Shown piece after piece: positions 1 through 6,284 of a DNA stretch of 9,106 nt. Origin of the DNA: Actinomycetota bacterium. Lineage in GTDB: Bacteria > Actinomycetota > Actinomycetes > Actinomycetales > Cellulomonadaceae. The DNA lies in the NCBI GenBank assembly GCA_018898235.1, contig JAHIJU010000024.1:1-9106 (forward strand). The letters are read 5' to 3'. A program made the translations under genes and the position numbers. Within the stretch, counting starts at the first letter, position 1; every line of letters begins with the position of its first letter. The notes under the pieces were generated by a model, which had not been told where the DNA came from, ran no database searches, and saw nothing but the letters and a program-made list of their open reading frames with translations.

Positions 1-84
1 CGACGGTTCGTGCGGACCTCGGAGGCGGCGGCAGGGTTTGGCGTTCCGCACGAGGGCTTCGAGGAGGAGGGTTCCGCGAAGCGA
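1..84 (-). promoter_or_regulatory. Candidate structured 5' leader of a gene beyond the left edge
   Basis: Read on the minus strand, this stretch would begin near the predicted transcription start with GGATCGCTTCGCGGAACCC. It contains a perfect 9-bp stem: TCGTGCGGA at 8-16 pairs with TCCGCACGA at 45-53, enclosing a 28-nt loop. The opening recalls the start of ydaO-type (cyclic di-AMP) riboswitches of actinobacteria. However, I do not see the diagnostic CAGCTAACC block, so the class is a guess. An alternative is that it is coding: a minus-strand frame from an ATG at 112-114 stays open to the window edge (38 codons), but it has no Shine-Dalgarno sequence and resembles no protein I know. Confidence 0.3.
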
Positions 85-89
85 TCCAG

Positions 90-119
90 ACGGTACCCGA
101 CGGGTGAACGCCATGTCAC
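90..119 (-). promoter_or_regulatory. Predicted sigma-70-type promoter for the gene beyond the left edge
   Basis: On the minus strand a -35 hexamer GTGACA (114-119, five of six matches to TTGACA) lies 18 bp from a -10 hexamer TACCGT (90-95, TANNNT). Transcription would start near position 83, running leftward. The gene it drives is not in the window. This is motif reading only. Confidence 0.4.
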
Positions 120-130
120 GCGTTGGTCAC
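115..130. promoter_or_regulatory. Direct-repeat operator, MtrA-like GTCAC-N6-GTCAC
   Basis: Two GTCAC half-sites (115-119 and 126-130; the repeat extends to GTCACG in both copies) lie 11 bp apart, one helical turn. From memory, binding sites of the actinobacterial response regulator MtrA are direct repeats of GTMAC with this spacing, often upstream of cell-wall hydrolase and resuscitation-factor genes. The left copy overlaps the predicted -35 hexamer at 114-119. The regulator assignment is inference; the repeat itself is seen. Confidence 0.35.
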
Positions 131-173
131 GAAGGTCTCGCGACGGACTCGGACGAACTCCGCCCGGCCCGCG

Positions 174-188
174 CAAACGGCCCGTTTG
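174..188. repeat. 15-bp perfect palindrome CAAACGGCCCGTTTG
   Basis: Arms CAAACGG and CCGTTTG flank a single central C in the gap between ideR and the left-edge promoter. It could be an operator for the gene to the left or a short hairpin in read-through RNA from ideR. No function is assigned. Confidence 0.4.
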
Positions 189-205
189 ACCTGCAGAAAT
201 ACCCA

Positions 206-226
206 ATCCGGACCAATTGACCGGAT
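206..226 (-). terminator. Possible terminator of ideR
   Basis: In ideR's direction, arms ATCCGG and CCGGAT (221-226 and 206-211) enclose a 9-nt loop 27 bp past the stop. They are followed by TGGGTATTT, unusually T-rich for this DNA. The stem is short. An alternative, overlapping hairpin (217-226 with 234-242) shares one arm. Confidence 0.45.
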
Positions 227-253
227 CGAGGCCATCCGTCAAGGTGATGAACC

Positions 254-946
254 TCACGCAGCCTGGGCGGCCCTCACGAACACGTGCCGGGCGAGCTCCT
301 CGGGCAGGTCGAGCAGTACCGCCGAACCCGGCGCAGCCACGCTCACCAACCCGTCGACCCGCTCCACCGCGACCACGGCCCCCGGCAGCACCCCCGCCTC
401 GGCCAACCGCGCCAGCAGCTCGGTGTCGACCTGCAGCGGCTCACCGAGCCGGGCGATCTGCGCCGTCGCCTCGGACCAGGTCAGCAGCGGGTGGACACCG
501 TCGAGGAAGGCCTCGGCCTCCTCGTGCTCCCCGAGCTCGGCCAGGCCCGGGATCGGGTTCCCGTACGGGTCGTGGTGCGGGTGGTCCAGCAGGGCGGCCA
601 GCCGCTCCTCGACCTGCACGCTCATCACGTGCTCCCAGCGGCACGCCTCCTCGTGGACGTGCGGCCAGTCGAGCCCGATGACGTCCGTGAGCAGACGCTC
701 GGCCAGCCGGTGCTTGCGCATCACACGCATCGCCCGGTCGCTGCCGTCGGTGGTGAGCTCCAGGTGCCGGTCGCCGCCGACCACGAGCAGCCCGTCGCGC
801 TCCATCCGGGCGACCGTCTGCGACACCGTGGGACCGGAGTGGCCCAGCCGCTCGGCGATCCTGGCCCGCAACGGGGGGATGCCCTCCTCGGTCAGCTCGT
901 AGACCGTCTTGAGGTACATCTCGGTCGTATCGATGAGATCACTCAC
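254..946 (-). CDS. ideR: IdeR/DtxR-family metal-dependent transcriptional repressor
   Basis: Cytoplasmic repressor that binds DNA when loaded with Fe2+ (or Mn2+) and shuts off metal-uptake genes. The 230 residues match the length of mycobacterial IdeR. Order: an N-terminal winged helix-turn-helix (about 1-73), including SGPTVSQTVARMERDGLL; a dimerisation and metal-binding domain (74-140); and a C-terminal SH3-like domain (about 160-230). Every metal ligand of DtxR is present at the same number: Met10, Cys102, Glu105, His106 (regulatory site) and His79, Glu83, His98 (ancillary site). Glu169 and Gln172 correspond to the SH3-domain ligands. The start is GTG at 944-946, with GGAGG (plus 954-958) 7 nt upstream. 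It diverges from serC across 83 bp. The N-terminal sequence is closer to IdeR than to MntR-type relatives, so iron is the likelier signal. The metal cannot be settled from sequence alone. Confidence 0.93.
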   Translation of the reverse strand: MSDLIDTTEMYLKTVYELTEEGIPPLRARIAERLGHSGPTVSQTVARMERDGLLVVGGDRHLELTTDGSDRAMRVMRKHRLAERLLTDVIGLDWPHVHEEACRWEHVMSVQVEERLAALLDHPHHDPYGNPIPGLAELGEHEEAEAFLDGVHPLLTWSEATAQIARLGEPLQVDTELLARLAEAGVLPGAVVAVERVDGLVSVAAPGSAVLLDLPEELARHVFVRAAQAA

Positions 947-974
947 CGCCGGGCCTCCCGCTCCTCGTGCTGCT

Positions 975-1009
975 CCTGGTACCGGGGCCGGACCATCTGC
1001 CGAACCAGG
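975..1009. repeat. Inverted repeat in the ideR-serC divergent region
   Basis: Arms CCTGGT (975-980) and ACCAGG (1004-1009) lie 23 bp apart, between the two divergent starts. They could form a weak hairpin or a spaced operator. The arms are short and chance occurrence at this GC content is plausible. No iron-box-like sequence (TTAGGTTAG dyad) is visible here. Confidence 0.25.
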
Positions 1010-1016
1010 TCGGGCC

Positions 1017-1022
1017 TATCCT
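1017..1022 (+). promoter_or_regulatory. -10 element TATCCT of serC, placing the start at the GTG
   Basis: TATCCT fits the TANNNT -10 consensus. Its last T is 7 nt before the GTG at 1030, so transcription would start at 1029-1030 and the mRNA would be leaderless. No Shine-Dalgarno sequence precedes this GTG, which agrees. The -35 region is not recognisable. Confidence 0.5.
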
Positions 1023-1029
1023 CGCATCC

Positions 1030-2160
1030 GTGCCCGCAGATCCGACGACCGTGACCATCCCCGCCGAGCTGTTGCCGCGTGACGGCCGGTTCGGCTCCGG
1101 ACCCTCGAAGATCCGACCCGAGCAGATGTCTGCACTGGCCGACGCCGGCCGGTCGCTGCTGGGCACCTCGCACCGCCAGAAGCCGGTCCGCGCCGTGGTC
1201 GGACGGGTGCGCGCGGGGCTGGCCGCGTTGTTCGACCTGCCCGAGGGGTACGAGGTCGTCCTCGGCAACGGCGGCTCGACGGCCTTCTGGGACGTGGCGA
1301 CCAGCTGTCTCGTGGAACGGCGTAGCGCGCACGGGGTGCACGGCGAGTTCGGCGCGAAGTTCGCGGCCTCGGTCGCCGCGGCACCGTTCCTCGACCAGCC
1401 CGCGGTCCACACCGCCGATCCGGGCTCGGTGGCCCTGCCCGAGCTGACCCCGGGGGTCGACACCTACGCCTGGCCGCACAACGAGACCTCCACCGGCGCA
1501 CTCGCCCCGGTGCACCGCATCGCGGGGGCCGGCGACGCGCTCGTCCTGGTCGACGGCACGTCGGCGGCCGGCGGCGTGCTGGTCGACGTCACGGCAACCG
1601 ACGTCTACTACTTCGCCCCGCAGAAGTCGTTCGCCTCCGACGGTGGACTGTGGCTGGCCCTGGCCTCCCCCGCGGCGATCGAGCGTGCCGCGCGGATCGA
1701 GGGCGGCGGGCGGTGGGTCCCGCCCTTCCTGTCGTTCACGGCCGCCCTCACCAACAGCCGGCTCGACCAGACGCTCAACACCCCGGCGGTCGCGACGCTC
1801 GTGCTGCTCGCCGAGCAGATCGACTGGCTGCTGGCCAACGGCGGGCTGGCCTGGGCGGCGCAGCGCACCGCCACCGCCTCCGGCCACCTGTACTCATGGG
1901 CGGATGCGCGCGACTACGCCCAGCCCTTCGTGAGCGACCCCGCCTACCGCTCGCCGGTCGTCGTGACGATCGACCTGACGTCCGACGTCGACGCGAAGGC
2001 CGTCGCGAGCGTGCTGCGTCGCCACGGTGTGGTGGACGTCGAGCCGTACCGGCGGCTCGGACGCAACCAGCTGCGGGTTGCGACCTTCCCCGCGGTCGAC
2101 CCCGACGACGTGCTGGCGCTCACGGCCTGCCTCGACCACGTGGTGGACGCGCTCACCTGA
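1030..2160 (+). CDS. serC: Phosphoserine aminotransferase (mycobacterial type)
   Basis: PLP-dependent class V aminotransferase. It transfers the amino group of glutamate to 3-phosphohydroxypyruvate to make phosphoserine, the second step of serine biosynthesis; family members can also act in pyridoxal phosphate synthesis. The chosen GTG gives 376 residues, matching my recollection of M. tuberculosis SerC, and puts PRDGRFGSGPSK near the N-terminus as in that family. An in-frame GTG at 967 would add 21 residues with no family resemblance. Visible blocks are GTSHRQKPV, the cofactor-site stretch LGNGGSTAFWD, WPHNETSTG, and YYFAPQKSFASDGG with the Schiff-base Lys199. LAEQIDWLLANGGL and GRNQLRVATFPAV follow towards the C-terminus. 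It stands alone, with no serA or serB nearby, and diverges from ideR. Confidence 0.96.
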   Translation: MPADPTTVTIPAELLPRDGRFGSGPSKIRPEQMSALADAGRSLLGTSHRQKPVRAVVGRVRAGLAALFDLPEGYEVVLGNGGSTAFWDVATSCLVERRSAHGVHGEFGAKFAASVAAAPFLDQPAVHTADPGSVALPELTPGVDTYAWPHNETSTGALAPVHRIAGAGDALVLVDGTSAAGGVLVDVTATDVYYFAPQKSFASDGGLWLALASPAAIERAARIEGGGRWVPPFLSFTAALTNSRLDQTLNTPAVATLVLLAEQIDWLLANGGLAWAAQRTATASGHLYSWADARDYAQPFVSDPAYRSPVVVTIDLTSDVDAKAVASVLRRHGVVDVEPYRRLGRNQLRVATFPAVDPDDVLALTACLDHVVDALT

Positions 2161-2201
2161 ACCGGACAGCTCCCGGGCCTCGTGCGGGGTCCGTCCGGAC
2201 G

Positions 2202-2239
2202 CGAGAGCCCCGCACCCTGCCCGGGGTGCGGGGCTCTCG
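2202..2239. terminator. Bidirectional hairpin terminator between convergent genes
   Basis: A perfect 16-bp GC-rich stem (2202-2217 with 2224-2239, plus a T-G pair at 2218/2223) closes a 4-nt loop. It starts 41 bp after the serC stop and ends 14 bp before the stop of the convergent LAATG gene, so it can serve both. There is no clear T tract, as is common for actinobacterial terminators. Confidence 0.85.
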
Positions 2240-2253
2240 TCCCGTGCTGGAGA

Positions 2254-2850
2254 TCAGCGGGTCACGGAGCGACGACGCCGGGCGACCAGGAGGGCGACGA
2301 CGCCTGCGACCAGCAGCCCGGCCGCGACCCCGAGCAGCGGGCCGACCTGCGCGCCCGTCGCGGCGAGCACCTGGGTGACCCCACCGGACCCCGGCTTGGT
2401 CACGGCCGGGTCGTCAGCGGCCAGCACTGCGCTCACGCAGGCGGGCGTCTTGATCGAGGTGGAGACCGCGTAGGGGGTCAGCGTCTCGGTCGTGAAGGTC
2501 ACCGTGGCGTCCTTCGCGGTGACGGCCTTGGGCCAGGCCACCGACCCGGACAACGGCTGACCGGTCATCGACGACGAGTGGCCCGCGGTGTCCATGACCT
2601 TGACCGTCACCGTGGACGCCTGCAGCCCGCCCTCGACGGTCACGGCATAGGTCAGGTTCGCACCCGTCAGGTCGTCGGTGCAGGCGGCCGTCACGTCTTC
2701 GACCAGGACCTTGCAGGTGGCCGGGGCGGCGTAGCCGTCGGCGACCTCGCAGGGGTCGGTCGCAGTCGCAGCGGAGGCCGCGCTGGACAGTGGGATCACC
2801 GTCGCGGCGGCGACGATCAGGACGGTAAGTCCGCGCACGATCGCACGCAT
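2254..2850 (-). CDS. Secreted surface protein with C-terminal LAATG (class E-type) sortase signal
   Basis: A 198-residue protein of unknown function, probably anchored covalently to the peptidoglycan. It has a signal peptide (MRAIVRGLTV, a hydrophobic core, then a likely cut after SAASA near residue 27). The mature region is rich in Thr, Ala and Val and predicted largely beta, with four cysteines (34, 46, 57, 138) that could form two disulfides. The C-terminus is a textbook sorting signal: LAATG (162-166), a hydrophobic segment (about 169-189) and the basic tail RRRR. LAXTG is the motif of class E sortases in high-GC actinobacteria. The start is ATG at 2848-2850, with GAGGAG 6 nt upstream; an in-frame ATG 14 codons earlier lacks such a site and would disrupt the signal peptide. 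No sortase gene is in the window. The gene follows the DUF4012 gene by 105 bp and may be its operon partner. Confidence 0.85.
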   Translation of the reverse strand: MRAIVRGLTVLIVAAATVIPLSSAASAATATDPCEVADGYAAPATCKVLVEDVTAACTDDLTGANLTYAVTVEGGLQASTVTVKVMDTAGHSSSMTGQPLSGSVAWPKAVTAKDATVTFTTETLTPYAVSTSIKTPACVSAVLAADDPAVTKPGSGGVTQVLAATGAQVGPLLGVAAGLLVAGVVALLVARRRRSVTR

Positions 2851-2927
2851 CTGAGGCTCCTCGGTGGAAATCGGGCGAATGGTCCGAATCATCCCTCATC
2901 CACCAGGGTCCTTGGCCACTGTTCCAC

Positions 2928-2962
2928 CGGGTGATTTGCTGCGGGGCGCCCCAGATCACCCG
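2928..2962 (-). repeat. Inverted repeat spanning the stop codon of the DUF4012 gene
   Basis: Arms CGGGTGAT (2928-2935) and ATCACCCG (2955-2962) form an 8-bp stem. Its 19-nt loop contains the self-complementary GGGGCGCCCC (2943-2952). The TGA stop (2956-2958) lies in the stem. There is no T tract, so this is a weak terminator or a processing structure before the LAATG gene. Confidence 0.4.
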
Positions 2963-4893
2963 TTTGTCGTACCCAGGTCGGCCGTCGCGGCGCTGCAGGC
3001 GGCCACCAGCAGGCCCGGCTGCGTGATCGTGGGCGTGGTCCAGACCCCGAGCCGGGAGCCGTGCATCGGGACCTGCACCTGGTAGGTGACGCTCTGCCCG
3101 GGTGACAGCACGGACGTCAGGGTCTGGGTACCGCGGTCCGACAGGACCAGGCTCCGGCCGCCGACGGCCGTCCCGTCCTGCGTGATCGGCCCCACGTCGT
3201 CGCCCCGGCCGGCGGCGAACGTGATCGTGGTCGCGACATCCCCCGGGGGCACCCCGTCCAGGCCCGGCCCGCGAAGGTAGCCGGACGAGCTCTCGATCCC
3301 GGCGGGCGGCTGGTAGCTGAGGGTGAGCCGCAGGGTCGCCGTGCCGCTGGTGCAGTCGGCCGCCGCCACCTCGAGCGAGGTCGACAGGTAGTAGTCGAGC
3401 TTGCCCGCCGTCGCATCGTTGAGGAACACCCCGACGGTGGTGGCGAACGGACCGCTGAGGAACGCGCCGCCGACGCTCGTGGGCTCGAGCGCGGACTGCT
3501 CGTCCTCGTGCGCCGACCAGATGCGCAGGCGTTGCTCGTCGACGATCGTGCGGCCGGCCGAGAGCAGAGCGCCCTGGTCGCCGCCCGCGCCCAGGAGCGA
3601 CTGGAACACCGACGCCGCGACGTCGGCGAAGGTCCGATCCAGCGCGACCGCATCCTGCGTGCTCACGGTCGACTCGTACGGCGCCTGCAGGACCGCCGCG
3701 ACGAACGTGTCCGAGGTCAGCGTCTGCCCGCTCGCCGTCGTGACCGGGCCGGTGACGGTGAGCAGGTGCGCGACGGCCGACGCGTCGACCGCGACGACCC
3801 CGTCGACGGTGCCGCCGACCGCTGCCACCCAGCGGGCCGCGACGAGCTGCCCGGTACGCGGGAAGTCGGGGGTCATGGTCGCGTCCTGGATCCAGCGGCC
3901 GAGCCGGTCACCGTCGGCGGCGAGCTCCTCGTCCGTGAGCGGCAGCACCGGCGAGTCGAGCTTGGGCAGGTCACGTGTCGAGCGCTGCGCCCCCAGGGTG
4001 AGCGCGCCGTGGTCGACGTTGATCGCCGTCACGGCGCCGACGATCCCGCCCGCCGACCGCAGCTCGGCGCTGTTGAGGGCGAGCACCAGGTAGGTGCGAG
4101 GGCCGTCGGCGCCGAGCATGGCCGGCGCGAGGTCGACGATGGTGGACGCCGTCCGGGCCGTGGCGGCCACCGTCGTCAGCACGTCCTGAACCTGGGCGAC
4201 CGGGGCCACGAGCGGTCCGACCAGACCGGCCGTGCTCAGCCCGTCGACGGCCGTGCTCGCGTCGGCCGCCACCTGGTCGGCGCGGTCCAGGGCCGACGCC
4301 CGTGCCGCGATCGCCGTCAGGTCGAAGCGGCCGTCCGAGGTGCGCAGACCGCCGGCGCGCGCCGCACCCACCAGGTCGAGGAGCGGCGGGACGGTGTCGT
4401 CGGTCACGGCCGCCAACGATGTCGACACGATCCGGACGGCGTGCAGCTGAGCGCCCGCCCAGGGGACCACCTCGGCCGCCCGCCACACCGGGTCGCTGCT
4501 CGCCTCGGCCGCCCGCGCGGTCGCACGTTGCGCCGTCGCGAGCTCGGCCGCCGACACGTCCCCCGTGAGCATCCCGTCGCCCAGCCGAGCGGCCGCGCTC
4601 CGGGCCTCCTGCAGCGCCGAACCGGCCTGGTAGGCGCGGAAGCCGACCCAGCCGACCGCGAGCACCAGCACGAGCAGCGCCACCGCGACGACCCGTCGCA
4701 CGACGCGCCCTCGTCCTCTTCCCGGACGGCGATGGCGGATCGGGTCGGCCTGCCGCGGCGCCTCAGGCGTGGACGGGCCGTCACCGGTCGACCCGGCCGG
4801 TGCGTCCGGATCGGCCCCGTGCGGCAGGTCGTCAGCTCCCCCGGGCGAAGGAGTCGACCCTGCCGTGCTGCTCACGGCCCAAGGGTGGCACAT
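2956..4893 (-). CDS. DUF4012 membrane-anchored envelope protein
   Basis: A 645-residue protein I assign to the DUF4012 family, found in actinobacteria and often near exopolysaccharide genes; its biochemical function is unknown. Visible order: a cytoplasmic N-terminus rich in Pro, Gly and Asp, then an Arg-rich stretch (about 50-66); one transmembrane helix (VVAVALLVLVLAVGWVGF, about 68-86); and a helical Ala-rich stretch (to about 255). The DUF4012 core follows, beginning with YLVLALNSAELRSAGGIVG (268-286) and including DATMTPDFPRTG and VDGVVAVDAS. The C-terminal extracytoplasmic part is predicted beta, with two cysteines that could pair. The start is uncertain. ATG at 4891-4893 has AGGGAG 10 nt upstream. 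GTG at 4927-4929 (657 residues) and GTG at 4873-4875, whose product begins MSSTAGSTP, are alternatives. The gene lies 71 bp after the MFS gene, behind a hairpin. Confidence 0.82.
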   Translation of the reverse strand: MCHPWAVSSTAGSTPSPGGADDLPHGADPDAPAGSTGDGPSTPEAPRQADPIRHRRPGRGRGRVVRRVVAVALLVLVLAVGWVGFRAYQAGSALQEARSAAARLGDGMLTGDVSAAELATAQRATARAAEASSDPVWRAAEVVPWAGAQLHAVRIVSTSLAAVTDDTVPPLLDLVGAARAGGLRTSDGRFDLTAIAARASALDRADQVAADASTAVDGLSTAGLVGPLVAPVAQVQDVLTTVAATARTASTIVDLAPAMLGADGPRTYLVLALNSAELRSAGGIVGAVTAINVDHGALTLGAQRSTRDLPKLDSPVLPLTDEELAADGDRLGRWIQDATMTPDFPRTGQLVAARWVAAVGGTVDGVVAVDASAVAHLLTVTGPVTTASGQTLTSDTFVAAVLQAPYESTVSTQDAVALDRTFADVAASVFQSLLGAGGDQGALLSAGRTIVDEQRLRIWSAHEDEQSALEPTSVGGAFLSGPFATTVGVFLNDATAGKLDYYLSTSLEVAAADCTSGTATLRLTLSYQPPAGIESSSGYLRGPGLDGVPPGDVATTITFAAGRGDDVGPITQDGTAVGGRSLVLSDRGTQTLTSVLSPGQSVTYQVQVPMHGSRLGVWTTPTITQPGLLVAACSAATADLGTTNG

Positions 4894-4934
4894 GACGACG
4901 CCGCTCCCTGCGGCGGGGGCCGGATTCACCCGGC

Positions 4935-4949
4935 GCCGGCCAGGCCGGC
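4935..4949 (-). terminator. Short hairpin after the MFS gene
   Basis: GCCGGCCAGGCCGGC is a perfect dyad (5-bp stem, 5-nt loop) beginning 16 bp past the MFS stop in the minus direction. It has no T tract. It may terminate or attenuate transcription before the DUF4012 gene. Confidence 0.45.
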
Positions 4950-4964
4950 ATCGCGGCCGAGCGG

Positions 4965-6284
4965 TCAGACGCTCGTCTTGACGTCCGCCGCCTCCTGGGC
5001 GCCGAGCCGCGCCGCGACGTCCGTACGCGGCGGGTACCGGACCTCGAGGTGCGGGCGGGTGGTCACGTGGTACCGCACCCGGACGTGCCAGGTGCGCAGC
5101 ACCCAGGCCGTCGCACCGATCGCCACCGCCAGCGCGGTCACCGAGCCGATGCCGATGGCCCAGCGGGGGCCGTAGGTCTCGCCGATCCAGCCGACCACCG
5201 GCGAGCCGATGGGCGTCGCCCCCAGGAACACCATGAGGTACAGCGACATCACCCGGCCGCGGACCTCCGGCGGGGTCGAGACCTGGATCGCCGAGTTCGC
5301 CGCGGTGAGCATGGTCAACGAGGACAGGCCCACCGGGATGAGGGCGATCGCGAACGTCTGGTAGGTCGGCATGAGCGCGGCCACCGCCGTCGTGGCCGCG
5401 AAGGCGAAGGCCGATCCGATGACGAGGCGCACCCGGGGCCGTTCCCGTCGAGCCGCCAGCAGCGCACCGGTGAGGGAGCCGATCGCGAGCACCGAGCCGA
5501 GGATCCCGTACTGCGCGGCGTCCTTGCCGAACTCGATGCGCGCCATCATGGCCGTCGTCAGCTGGAAGTTGAGCCCGAAGGTCGAGACGACGCTGACCAC
5601 CGCCATGATCACCAGGATGTCGCCGCGGCCCAGCACGTAGGCCAGCCCCTCACGCAGCTGGCCCGAGCCCCGCGGCACCGACGGTGTGGCCCGCAGCTCG
5701 GAGACCCGCATCGCCGCCAACGCCCCGACGGTCGCAGCAAAGGTCACCGCATTGGCCAGGAACACCCAGCCGGTGCCGATCCAGGCGATCGACAGCCCCG
5801 CCAGCCCGGGCCCGATGAGTCGCGCCGCGTTGAACGAGGCCGAGTTGAGGCCCACGGCGTTCGAGAGCTTCTCGGGAGGCACCATCTGGGCGACGAAGGT
5901 CTGGCGCACCGGGGCGTCCAGCGCCGCGACCGCGCCGAGCAGCCCGGCGAACACGTACACGTGCCACAGCTCGGCACCCCCGGAGAGCACCAGGACGCCG
6001 AGGCCGGCGGCGAGCACTCCCATCCCGGTCTGCGTCGCCATCAGCAGCCGTCGACGGTCGACCCGGTCGGCGAGCAGCCCGGCCACCGGGGACAGCACGA
6101 GCGAGGGGCCGAACTGCAGCGCGGTCGTGATCCCGACGGCCACACCCGAGTTGTCGGAGAGCTGGGTCAGCACGAGCCAGTCCTGGGCGACCCGCTGCAT
6201 CCAGGTGCCGATGTTGGCCACCAGGGCACCCGCGAACCAGATCCGGTAGTTGCGGTACTGGAGCGAGGAGAAGGTCGGGCTCAT
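4965..6284 (-). CDS. MFS transporter, MFS_3/EntS-like, probable drug or metabolite exporter
   Basis: A 439-residue inner-membrane secondary transporter with about twelve hydrophobic segments, probably driven by proton exchange. It opens with FSSLQYRNYRIWFAGALVAN and GTWMQRVAQDWLVL, which is typical of the MFS_3 (enterobactin exporter-like, DHA3) branch. The loop motif GLLADRVDRRRLL (69-81) is the MFS signature between helices 2 and 3; a second half-repeat follows a linker containing SVPRGSG. The last 45 or so residues form a charged cytoplasmic tail with no recognisable domain. Its ATG overlaps the TGA of the upstream marR by 4 bp (ATGA), so the two are translationally coupled. The substrate cannot be inferred; the partnership with MarR suggests the repressor senses a compound that the transporter exports. 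Confidence 0.92.
   Translation of the reverse strand: MSPTFSSLQYRNYRIWFAGALVANIGTWMQRVAQDWLVLTQLSDNSGVAVGITTALQFGPSLVLSPVAGLLADRVDRRRLLMATQTGMGVLAAGLGVLVLSGGAELWHVYVFAGLLGAVAALDAPVRQTFVAQMVPPEKLSNAVGLNSASFNAARLIGPGLAGLSIAWIGTGWVFLANAVTFAATVGALAAMRVSELRATPSVPRGSGQLREGLAYVLGRGDILVIMAVVSVVSTFGLNFQLTTAMMARIEFGKDAAQYGILGSVLAIGSLTGALLAARRERPRVRLVIGSAFAFAATTAVAALMPTYQTFAIALIPVGLSSLTMLTAANSAIQVSTPPEVRGRVMSLYLMVFLGATPIGSPVVGWIGETYGPRWAIGIGSVTALAVAIGATAWVLRTWHVRVRYHVTTRPHLEVRYPPRTDVAARLGAQEAADVKTSV

Noticed and set aside
1..114. Partial minus-strand coding sequence from ATG 112-114
   Set aside because: It is open to the edge but has no ribosome-binding site or family resemblance, and it conflicts with the better-supported promoter and leader; not annotated as a gene, though it cannot be excluded.
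105..120. CRP-like site GTGA-N8-TCAC on the minus strand
   Set aside because: The CRP/GlxR consensus has 6 bp between TGTGA and TCACA; the spacing here is wrong and the flanking T and A are missing.
943..1887. 314-codon minus-strand frame opposite serC
   Set aside because: Composition-driven shadow of serC; it would also overlap the ideR start.
2851..2955. ECF-sigma promoter (GGAAC motif near 2920) for the LAATG gene
   Set aside because: GGAAC is present on the minus strand but no CGTT-type -10 follows at 16-18 bp, and no TANNNT hexamer is seen either.
3508..5175. 555-codon open frame on the plus strand opposite the DUF4012 gene
   Set aside because: Low-complexity Arg/Gly/His-rich product produced by high GC at the third codon position of the real gene; it also runs across the gap into the MFS gene.
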